From assembly GCF_002161675.1 (NCBI RefSeq), contig NZ_NFIH01000020.1, forward strand, positions 1 through 49,426: a stretch of DNA of 49,426 nucleotides. The letters run 5' to 3'. Of this stretch, positions 42,795 to 49,426 are shown piece by piece; the first letter of the stretch is position 1, and the number at the start of each line of letters is the position of its first letter. This DNA comes from Pseudoflavonifractor sp. An44. GTDB taxonomy: Bacteria > Bacillota > Clostridia > Oscillospirales > Oscillospiraceae. Under the pieces are notes generated by a model that made no database searches, was not told where the DNA came from, and worked only from the letters and a program-made list of their open reading frames with translations. The translations under genes and the position numbers were made by a program.

Positions 42795-44076
42795 GCAGGT
42801 ACTGACCCACTGGCTGGAGGGGTTTCGCAGCAAGAACATCCAGTATACCATCGCTCTGGCCTTTACCGGCATCACCCTGGTGGCCATGACACTGGTGGGG
42901 ATTGTGCTGTACACCGGCTTTTTCTCCTCGGCGGAGACCATGATGAAGGAGAACAACACCCGCCTGGTGGAACAGATTGGACTGAACCTGGACATGTACC
43001 TGAAAAATATGATGCGGGTGTCCGAGACGGCCTACTACCGGGTGATCAAAAAGCATGACCTGGCAGTGGATGACATTGGGGAGCAGATCGAGCTGCTGTA
43101 CGACGCCAACAAGGATTTGCTGGTGAGCATTGTCATTCTGGACCCCGAGGGCAACGTGTTGACCAGTGCCCCGGCAGCCAAGGAGAAGGAGGCACAGACG
43201 GCAAAAGATCAGGCGTGGTTCCGGGAGGCCCTGGACAAAATCGAGAACTTTCACTTCTCTCTGCCCCATGTGCAGAACCTGTTTGACGACCCGGACTGCC
43301 GCTACCGCTGGGTGGTATCCCTGTCCCGGGCGGTGGAGCTGACGGAGAATGGACAGGTGGGCCAGGGCGTGCTGCTGTTGGACATCAACTTTTCCGGCAT
43401 TGAGCAGATTTTCAACAACGCCGGATACGGGGACTCCGGTTACGCTTACCTGGTAGGGGAGGACGGGGAGATGATCTACCACCCTCGTCAACAGCTGGTG
43501 TACTCCGACCTCTTTGAAGAGGACAGCTTGGCCTACGTGGGGGAGGAGGACGGCAACTACATCGGAAAGGTGAGCGGGCAGGACTCGGTGATCACCGTCA
43601 AGACGGTGGGATACACCGGGTGGAAGATTGTCCGGGTGGCCCCCGTGGGCATCTATTCCGATGACGTGCTCTTTATCCAGCTGGCGGGCCTCATTGGTGT
43701 GGTATGTCTGGCCATCCTCATCATCCTGGTCAACCAGTCGGTGTCTTCCCAGATTGCACGCCCGGTGGAGGAGCTGCAAAAGTCGGTGGAGAAGCTGGAA
43801 AACGGAGACCTGGATGCAGAGATCGCCATCGGTGGCTCCTATGAGATTCAACGGCTGGGCAGGACGGTGCAGTCCATGGCCCAGGAGATGAAAAACCTCA
43901 TGGCGGATAAGGTGCGGTATAAAAACAAGTTCACCGTCACCTTTGACACCGACCCGGAGGTACTGGAGCTGTCCGCGGTGACGGCGCTCGGATGGAATAC
44001 TTCTATCAGGCCCGGGAGGAGGAGCCGGACGAAGGGACAATACAGTCCCCTGAGACATTGGCGCTGCACAACGTGA
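42781..44076 (+). pseudogene. Sensor histidine kinase lacking its kinase core (YesM type)
   Basis: The N-terminus is intact: TM1 (about 19-45, YTIALAFTGITLVAMTLVGIVL), a double-Cache-type extracellular sensor (about 50-300), TM2 (about 305-325) and HAMP. The phospho-acceptor His region is then missing. At about 43908 the frame jumps from EMKNLMAD to KVRYKNKFTVTFDTDPEVLEL, a stretch normally found about 100 residues later, just before the ATPase. At about 43980 even that ends and the frame continues as unrelated sequence over an ABC gene fragment. ATG 42781 overlaps the response-regulator stop by 14 nt. The product could still sense and dimerise but not signal. Confidence 0.82.
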
Positions 44077-44669
44077 GCTTCTCCTATGCGGCGGAAGACA
44101 TGCCCGTTCTCTCCCAGGTGAATTGGACCCTGTCCACCGGGGACAGGATACAGCTGATGGGGGAAAACGGGTGCGGAAAGTCCACTCTGATGTCCCTTCT
44201 GGGCGGCATCTATCCGCCAGATCAGGGAGAAATTTTGGACGAGAGGGGAGCGGTGGTATCGCTCCAGCGGCTGCGCCGCAGTGTGGCCCTACAAGAACAG
44301 GACAGCGTCATCTTCACGGGGACCGTGTGGGACAATCTGTTCTTACCAGAGCACAAGCGGGAAGCTGCTGCCCAGCTCTTGGCAGACCTGGCCTTTGCCA
44401 AGCCCTTGGAATATGCCATTGCGGGGGATGGAAAGAATCTGTCCCCCGGGGAGCGGAAGAAAATTTTGCTCACCCGGGCTCTGCTGAAAGAGGCCCCCTT
44501 TCTCCTCCTGGACGAGCCGTTGAACCACCTGGACTCAGTGGCCCGGGAGGCGCTGGCGGTCAGACTGGAGGAGCGGCGGGGAGGCCTCTTACTGATTTCT
44601 CATGACCCGTGGTTGCCAGAGCGCCTGGGGCTGGAAAAACGCTGGATTTCTGTGGAATTATCTTGCTAA
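43992..44669 (+). pseudogene. ABC transporter ATPase fragment (permease domain missing)
   Basis: 225-residue ATPase module starting inside the broken kinase in another frame. It has Walker A GENGCGKSTLM, signature LSPGERKKILL and Walker B FLLLDEPLNHLD. The first residues (MEYFYQAREEEPDEG) look like the linker between permease and ATPase of a fused exporter, so the N-terminal permease has probably been lost in the deletion that cut the kinase. No ribosome binding site precedes ATG 43992. It is a remnant rather than a stand-alone ATPase, though the ATPase motifs are intact. Confidence 0.7.
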
Positions 44670-44748
44670 ACCCATGCCACTCTGATACACTGAACTTGAA
44701 CCCATAAGGCCTCGGATGGGAAGAGAATACAGGAATGGAGATGATAGT

Positions 44749-45636
44749 ATGAAGGTCATTCCACGTAAGCTTGCGGCCCTATGTCCCCTGCTTCTCTTAC
44801 TCTTGCTTACCCCAAAGGCCCATGCCAACATGGCTGCGCCTGCCAATCCAGATGTGGGAACCGCCATCACCTTTGAGAAAAATCAAGAGCTTGCAGTGAC
44901 CTCAGAGGTGCTGGATATCACCGTGAAAGGGGCCAAGGCGGAGATCGTGGCTACCTATACCATGGAAAACACCAAGGACCAGCAGGTTGTCACCCCTTCC
45001 ATGTTCCTCTCGCCCAACGTGGAGGCGGGGAATGTCACCGTCCTGGTGGATGGGCAGGAGACGCCGGTTGTGGTGGAGAGCTATACGCTGGGGGATGTCA
45101 CCCAGATCGACACCCAGGACTGGCAGTACGTGGTGCTGGACGGGGAAGCCGCCGATGTGGGCCAGGGACAGACCGTGGACACCATCCTTTTTGCCTTGGA
45201 GTTTGAACCCCGCCAGCAGTATGACGTTGTGGTCTCCTATACCTACCGACTGGGGGGATATCCGGACTACGACTACAATGTCAAGCGGGGCACCTTGGAG
45301 TATTACCTGCGACCTGCGGCCCTGTGGAAGGATTTTTCCAACCTGACCATCAACCTCCACCTGGACGAGGACATGCCAGTGCTTCAGGACAGCAACCTGG
45401 AGTTTGAAAAGGTGGCGCCCCGTACCTATCAGTACGTCTCGGACACTTTGCCAGAGGAAAATCTGCGCATAGAGGTGGACCAGTCCTGGTGGCAGGAACT
45501 GTTTGGCTTCTTCCAAAACCCCTATCTGGCCGTGTATGCCATGTATTTTGTCCCGGTGATTGTGGTAGTCGTTGCCTGCGTGGGAGGCGTGATTTGGATG
45601 GTGCGGTGGACGGCACGCCGCAACAAGCGACTCTAA
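44749..45636 (+). CDS. Exported, membrane-anchored protein of unknown function
   Basis: 295 residues. Signal peptide (MKVIPRKLAALCPLLLLLLL, cleavage likely after AHA), a beta-rich extracellular domain of about 230 residues without a Cys pair, and a C-terminal membrane helix (AVYAMYFVPVIVVVVACVGGVIWMV) with a basic cytoplasmic tail (RWTARRNKRL). Type I topology is predicted. The start ATG 44749 follows GGAGATG. It loosely recalls DUF4424-like proteins but I cannot assign it. The preceding gene is an ABC remnant, so there is no operon clue. Confidence 0.8.
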   Translation: MKVIPRKLAALCPLLLLLLLTPKAHANMAAPANPDVGTAITFEKNQELAVTSEVLDITVKGAKAEIVATYTMENTKDQQVVTPSMFLSPNVEAGNVTVLVDGQETPVVVESYTLGDVTQIDTQDWQYVVLDGEAADVGQGQTVDTILFALEFEPRQQYDVVVSYTYRLGGYPDYDYNVKRGTLEYYLRPAALWKDFSNLTINLHLDEDMPVLQDSNLEFEKVAPRTYQYVSDTLPEENLRIEVDQSWWQELFGFFQNPYLAVYAMYFVPVIVVVVACVGGVIWMVRWTARRNKRL

Positions 45637-45642
45637 AAGCGG

Positions 45643-45671
45643 TTGTGTGGGATCAAATCCTGTGGTAGGAT
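45643..45671 (+). promoter_or_regulatory. Candidate promoter of bcp-yaaA
   Basis: -35 TTGTGT (45643-45648), 17-bp spacer, -10 TAGGAT (45666-45671); weak match, right position. Confidence 0.45.
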
Positions 45672-45710
45672 GAAAGTCAGAAATCACCTCATGCAAAGGA
45701 GAGAATCGTC

Positions 45711-46175
45711 ATGTTAGAAGTGGGAACCAAAGCCCCGGACTTTACCTTGAAAAATCAGGAGGGTCAAGAGGTCAGCCTGTCCCAGTTTGCAGGAAAGCGA
45801 GTGGTGCTGTATTTCTATCCCAGAGACAACACCCCCGGCTGCACCCGGCAGGCCTGCGGGTTTGCCCAGAACTATGAGGGCTTTAACCAGCGGGACGTGG
45901 TGGTCATCGGTGTCAGTAAGGACTCCGTGGCCTCTCACCTGAAATTTGCCCAGAAGTATGAGCTGCCCTTTGTGCTCCTCTCTGACCCCGACTTGGAGGC
46001 CATCCAGGCCTACGGTGTGTGGCAGGAGAAGAAGCTCTATGGCAAGGTGAGTATGGGAGTGGTGCGCACCACCTATGTCATCGACCCTCAGGGTGTCATT
46101 GAGAAGGTGATGCCCAAGGTGAAGCCAGACACCAACGCCGCCGAGATTTTGGCCTACCTGGACGGAGAGGTGTAA
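45711..46175 (+). CDS. bcp: Peroxiredoxin of the Bcp/PrxQ family
   Basis: 154-residue thioredoxin-dependent thiol peroxidase that reduces hydroperoxides in the cytosol. The peroxidatic Cys44 and resolving Cys49 lie in NTPGCTRQACGF, the C-x4-C spacing of the PrxQ alpha-2 type. Thioredoxin-fold start APDFTLKNQEGQEVSLSQF. ATG 45711 is preceded by AAAGGAGAG. yaaA begins 6 bp after the stop, so the two form a peroxide-defence pair. Confidence 0.95.
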   Translation: MLEVGTKAPDFTLKNQEGQEVSLSQFAGKRVVLYFYPRDNTPGCTRQACGFAQNYEGFNQRDVVVIGVSKDSVASHLKFAQKYELPFVLLSDPDLEAIQAYGVWQEKKLYGKVSMGVVRTTYVIDPQGVIEKVMPKVKPDTNAAEILAYLDGEV

Positions 46176-46181
46176 CTGGCC

Positions 46182-46928
46182 ATGCGAATCATCATTTCCC
46201 CCGCCAAGAAGATGCGGGAGGACACGGACAGTCTGGCCTGGCGCAACTTGCCCGCCCATCTGGAGCAGACTCAGCAGCTGTGCCAGGTGCTCCAAGGCAT
46301 GTCCTACGACCAGCTGAAAAAGCTCTGGAAGTGCAACGACCAGATCGCCCAGCTGAATGTGGAACGGCTCAAAACCATGGACTTGCACCGCAACCTCACT
46401 CCAGCCATTCTCAGCTATGAGGGGATTCAGTATCGGTATATGGCTCCTGGCGTGTTCACCCAGGAGGAGCTGGAGTACGTGGAAGAGCATTTGCGTATCC
46501 TCTCCGGGTTTTACGGCCTGGTGCGCCCCTTTGACGGTGTGACGCCCTACCGCCTGGAGATGCAGGCCAAACTCCCAGTGGGCCAGGCCAAGGACCTGTA
46601 CGCCTTCTGGGGGGACCATCTGGCCCGGGACCTGTGGGGGGAGACGGACTGCGTCATCAATCTGGCTTCTAAGGAGTACAGTGTGTGCATTTCCCGCTAT
46701 GTACCGTCCAACGCCCGGTTTATCACCTGCGTGCTCGGAGAAGAGCAGGGGGGCAAAGTGGTGGAAAAGGGTACCATGTGCAAGATGGCCCGGGGAGAGA
46801 TGGTGCGGTATATGGCCCAGCACCGGGTGGAGCGCCCGGAGGATCTCAGTGCCTTTGACCACTTGGACTACCGCTTTTCGCCCCAGCACTCCCAGGAGAA
46901 TTTATACGTCTTTTTGAGAAACACATAA
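46182..46928 (+). CDS. yaaA: Peroxide stress protein YaaA
   Basis: 248 residues of the YaaA (DUF328) family, which in E. coli is induced by OxyR and limits free iron during hydrogen peroxide stress. The signature N-terminus MRIIISPAKKMREDTD and the central YRLEMQAKLPVGQAKDLYAFWGD are clear; NLASKEYS lies at about 165. The ATG is at 46182, 6 bp after bcp, with a poor ribosome binding site of its own, so it is probably translated by coupling. A bidirectional terminator follows. Confidence 0.95.
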   Translation: MRIIISPAKKMREDTDSLAWRNLPAHLEQTQQLCQVLQGMSYDQLKKLWKCNDQIAQLNVERLKTMDLHRNLTPAILSYEGIQYRYMAPGVFTQEELEYVEEHLRILSGFYGLVRPFDGVTPYRLEMQAKLPVGQAKDLYAFWGDHLARDLWGETDCVINLASKEYSVCISRYVPSNARFITCVLGEEQGGKVVEKGTMCKMARGEMVRYMAQHRVERPEDLSAFDHLDYRFSPQHSQENLYVFLRNT

Positions 46929-46931
46929 CAG

Positions 46932-46961
46932 AAGGGCCTCCCGCCGTGGGAGGCCCTTATT
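46932..46961. terminator. Bidirectional terminator between yaaA and hipA-like gene
   Basis: AAGGGCCTCCC / GGGAGGCCCTT with a 5-nt loop, followed on plus by ATTCGTTGTT. Convergent gene ends on both sides. Confidence 0.8.
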
Positions 46962-46966
46962 CGTTG

Positions 46967-48190
46967 TTATTGGTAGCTCTGTGCCACGTTTTGCTCCACG
47001 TCGTCGGCGGTGGAGGAGAGATCGGGGCTCTGTTGGGACTGTGCAGCCTGTTGAAGCCGCTGGACCCGCTGACGGACCGCCTTTGCGATGGCCTCGATGC
47101 GGTCAGCGCCCACGCAGCCTTGTGCCAGGGAGCCGGACAGGGTGTCCCGAACCAGCTCATCCAAGTCGGACAACGCTTCAAAGTCCACCCAGTCCAGGGA
47201 GGAGACCAGCTTCAGCTGCTGGTCGTGGTGGTTTTTGAAGGGCTTGCACACCACATCGTGGTCCGTGGGAATCCGCTCTGCGGTCCGGTCATAGCCCAGG
47301 GAGGTTCCGCTGTCAAAGATGGGGGCCATGCCCAGCCATTCCAGAGTCTCCGGGTTACGCAGCAGGCCGAAGTTGTTCAGGTGGCGGTCCTCATTGGCTA
47401 GAAGATAGTCTACCACCAGCATTTGGTCCAGGGCGGGCACCACGTGGTCTACACCCAGAGCCTGACAGCAGGAGAGAAAGTGCTGATACACCGACTGGCT
47501 GTTGCTCTTTTTCTGGGTCTGCATCACCTGCCAGGCGGTGACCAGCTCGGTGTCTGGGGTGACAAAGTCCGTACACACCGAGTAGGGCTGGCCGTTGCTC
47601 CAGAGCAGACGGTACGGGACGTGGGGGATGTTCAGACGCTCCATAATGCCTGTGGCGATGACCTCGTTGAAGGGCTGCTGCTGGAAGGGGGCGCTACCCC
47701 CCTTGATGAGACAGCGGGCGCCGTCCACGATCTTCCAGCACTTTCTCAGATACCCGTCGGTGGTATTGTCCGGGGAGCAGAAGTCAAACCCAGAGATGGG
47801 TTTGGGCTGGCCGAAGAGCACACTGCCCACGTCGTCGGAGAAGGGATTGTCGTAGAAATTGATGGTATCCCAGATGACCCCGGCGTCCTGAGGGCAAATC
47901 CAATAGTGATCGGAGAGACTCAGCCCATAGCTACGCAGGGGCAACAGCTGCGGGCTGGGCAATCCCAGCGCCTCCAGAGCCTCCCGTATCCCGATGCGGG
48001 TGGCGGGGATGCAGCGGCCTGTCCACCAATGGTTCAGGGCGGCCCGGTCCACCTCTCCACTGGGAGTACAGGTGCCCACCGGGAGGTGTTCTGGTGTGTA
48101 GACGGTGCTGATATGTCGAATCGACCCGGTGGCCTCGTCCAGTTCCAACGCTGCCACTGCCAGCCGTTTGTGCATCAGGGTGCAAATCAT
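46967..48190 (-). CDS. HipA-like serine/threonine kinase-fold protein, no HipB partner
   Basis: 407 residues. The C-terminal kinase-like part has ANEDRHLNNFGLL (catalytic Asp and Asn) and APIFDSGTSLGYD (metal-binding Asp), the pattern of HipA/CtkA kinases. CLIKGGSAPFQQQPFNEV holds the ATP-binding Lys and Glu. The N-terminal 150 residues differ from classical HipA. ATG 48190 is preceded by GGGAGG. No helix-turn-helix antitoxin is adjacent, so it need not be a toxin; related lone proteins occur in many Clostridia. Its substrate is unknown. Confidence 0.82.
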   Translation of the reverse strand: MICTLMHKRLAVAALELDEATGSIRHISTVYTPEHLPVGTCTPSGEVDRAALNHWWTGRCIPATRIGIREALEALGLPSPQLLPLRSYGLSLSDHYWICPQDAGVIWDTINFYDNPFSDDVGSVLFGQPKPISGFDFCSPDNTTDGYLRKCWKIVDGARCLIKGGSAPFQQQPFNEVIATGIMERLNIPHVPYRLLWSNGQPYSVCTDFVTPDTELVTAWQVMQTQKKSNSQSVYQHFLSCCQALGVDHVVPALDQMLVVDYLLANEDRHLNNFGLLRNPETLEWLGMAPIFDSGTSLGYDRTAERIPTDHDVVCKPFKNHHDQQLKLVSSLDWVDFEALSDLDELVRDTLSGSLAQGCVGADRIEAIAKAVRQRVQRLQQAAQSQQSPDLSSTADDVEQNVAQSYQ

Positions 48191-48217
48191 GGGTAGTCCT
48201 CCCTTCATATTGAGTGT

Positions 48218-48246
48218 ATTGTAACATATCCATAAAAACTCTGCAA
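48218..48246 (-). promoter_or_regulatory. Promoter of the HipA-like gene
   Basis: Minus strand -35 TTGCAG (48246-48241), 17-bp spacer, -10 TACAAT (48223-48218). Confidence 0.65.
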
Positions 48247-48295
48247 TAAAAAATGTGTTTCCGGTCAAAGTGAATAGAATAGACTGGAGGAGCGC

Positions 48296-48324
48296 TTGAT
48301 TTCTGTGTCGGGATTGGGTACAAT
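48296..48324 (+). promoter_or_regulatory. Promoter of the alcohol dehydrogenase gene
   Basis: -35 TTGATT (48296-48301), 17-bp spacer, -10 TACAAT (48319-48324). Confidence 0.7.
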
Positions 48325-48357
48325 ATAAAAATAATACCGAAGAAAAGAGGGAGTGCC

Positions 48358-49371
48358 ATGCTGGCCTATACCTATATCCGACAGGGGAAATTCGAACTGC
48401 TGGACAAACCCAAGCCGGTGCTGCTGGACGACCGGGACGCCATTGTGAAGGTGACCTTGGCCAGCATCTGCACCAGTGACCTGCACATTAAGCACGGCAG
48501 CGTACCCCGTGCGGTACCCGGCATCACCGTGGGCCACGAGATGGTGGGGGTGGTGGAGCAGGTGGGCTCCGCGGTCACCACTGTAAAGCCTGGGGACCGG
48601 GTGACGGTGAATGTGGAGACCTTTTGCGGAAGCTGTTTTTTCTGTCAGCACGGATGGGTCAACAACTGTACCGACCAAAATGGCGGCTGGGCCCTGGGGT
48701 GCCGCATCGACGGCGGACAGGCGGAGTATGTCCGGGTGCCCTATGCAGACCAGGGCTTGGACAAGATTCCAGACACCGTTACCGACTTACAGGCTCTATT
48801 GGTGGGGGATGTGCTGGCCACGGGCTACTGGGCTGCACAGATTTCTGAAATCAAGGAAGAGGACACGGTGCTCATCTTGGGCGCTGGGCCCACGGGCCTG
48901 TGTACCCTCCAGTGTGTGGCCCTGTACCATCCCAAACGCATCATTGTCTGCGACCTGGACGAGAGCCGACTGGCCTTTGTACGCCAACACCACCCCGGTG
49001 TGCTGACCACAACGCCCAACGGGCTGAACGACTTTGTGGTGGCCCACAGCGACCACGGGGGTGCCGATGTGGTGCTGGAAGTGGCGGGGAGCGAGGAGAC
49101 CTTCCGCATGGCCTGGGAGTGTGCCCGACCCAACGCCATTGTCACTGTGGTGGCTCTCTATGACGGCCCCCAGACGCTGCCCCTGCCCGATATGTACGGG
49201 AAAAACCTGATCTTTAAGACAGGCGGCGTGGACGGCTGCAACTGTCCGGAGACCTTGCAGCTCATTGCCCAGGGGAAGTTGGACACCACGCCCCTGATTA
49301 CCCATACTTATGACCATTCCTTTCCGCTGCGCTCCAAGGCACCAAAGGAATATGAAACCCGGTACCTCTAA
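48358..49371 (+). CDS. Zinc-dependent medium-chain alcohol dehydrogenase
   Basis: 337 residues of the MDR superfamily. Catalytic-zinc ligands are Cys38 (ASICTSDLHIKHG) and His in GHEMVGVVEQVG. The structural-zinc lobe is present but unusual: CGSCFFCQHGWVNNCTD. The NAD(P) Rossmann motif is LILGAGPTGLCTLQ at about 175, with an acidic CDLDESR favouring NAD. The C-terminus (FPLRSKAPKEYETRYL) is about 10 residues shorter than usual and lacks the final GVIKV-type strand, so a late frameshift or short deletion is possible. Start ATG 48358 lies after GAGGGAG. Substrate unknown (alcohol, sorbitol or threonine type). Confidence 0.9.
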   Translation: MLAYTYIRQGKFELLDKPKPVLLDDRDAIVKVTLASICTSDLHIKHGSVPRAVPGITVGHEMVGVVEQVGSAVTTVKPGDRVTVNVETFCGSCFFCQHGWVNNCTDQNGGWALGCRIDGGQAEYVRVPYADQGLDKIPDTVTDLQALLVGDVLATGYWAAQISEIKEEDTVLILGAGPTGLCTLQCVALYHPKRIIVCDLDESRLAFVRQHHPGVLTTTPNGLNDFVVAHSDHGGADVVLEVAGSEETFRMAWECARPNAIVTVVALYDGPQTLPLPDMYGKNLIFKTGGVDGCNCPETLQLIAQGKLDTTPLITHTYDHSFPLRSKAPKEYETRYL

Positions 49372-49426
49372 CGCAGCCAGTCGTAATTTGTTAGAATAGG
49401 CTTGAGGAAGCAGGCACACTACAGAG

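Overview
The window looks like the chromosome of a strictly anaerobic, GC-rich gut Clostridium of the Oscillospiraceae type (Flavonifractor / Intestinimonas / Lawsonibacter-like). This placement is inferred from high GC with strong G/C third positions, a type III glutamine synthetase, a class I/II hybrid-cluster protein, a selenium-dependent molybdenum hydroxylase maturation cluster, and clostridial sigma-A promoters and ribosome binding sites. No rRNA or other taxonomic marker is present.

Layout. 1-206: end of an IS3-family element. 245-3082: P-type cation ATPase behind a yybP-ykoY (manganese) riboswitch. 3190-13348: nitrogen assimilation block with asparagine synthase and type III glutamine synthetase on the minus strand, divergent from glutamate synthase gltB-gltD; both promoters are followed by leader hairpins. 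13392-17318: TetR regulator, glycogen branching enzyme, MATE exporter. 17462-24490: tRNA-Ala region. One intact tRNA-Ala(GGC) lies on the minus strand. A second tRNA-Ala on the plus strand is split in its D-arm by a 6.3 kb AT-rich island carrying its own complete tRNA-Ala, an IS3-family copy, a serine-recombinase remnant, a small Xre regulator and a Hachiman-type (HamA-HamB) anti-phage system. The outer 22-nt and 54-nt tRNA pieces add up to an exact 76-nt tRNA.

24576-33813: small membrane proteins, TspO, then an apparent nitrosative-stress region. It holds a CydDC-like ABC pair with a YgbA_NO protein and a DUF454 protein behind paired palindromes, and two hcp-associated transcription units (ferredoxin-hcp; HD protein-cupin-ferredoxin) that share a dyad about 31-32 bp upstream of the -10 box. 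33826-40837: M18 aminopeptidase, then selD, yedF, yqeB, a class V aminotransferase, DUF3343, xdhC and convergent yqeC, which together look like the selenium branch serving selenium-dependent molybdenum hydroxylases. 41034-44669: an AraC-type response regulator followed by a wrecked sensor kinase joined to an ABC ATPase fragment. 44749-49371: an unknown membrane-anchored protein, a peroxide-defence pair (bcp, yaaA), a lone HipA-like kinase and a zinc alcohol dehydrogenase.

How the genes work together. Themes are ammonia assimilation (glnN, gltBD, asnB), metal and nitrosative/oxidative stress (Mn riboswitch ATPase, hcp, ygbA, bcp, yaaA), selenium/molybdenum cofactor maturation, and one acquired defence island. 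Two genes (the vWA protein and the sensor kinase) appear to have lost internal segments.
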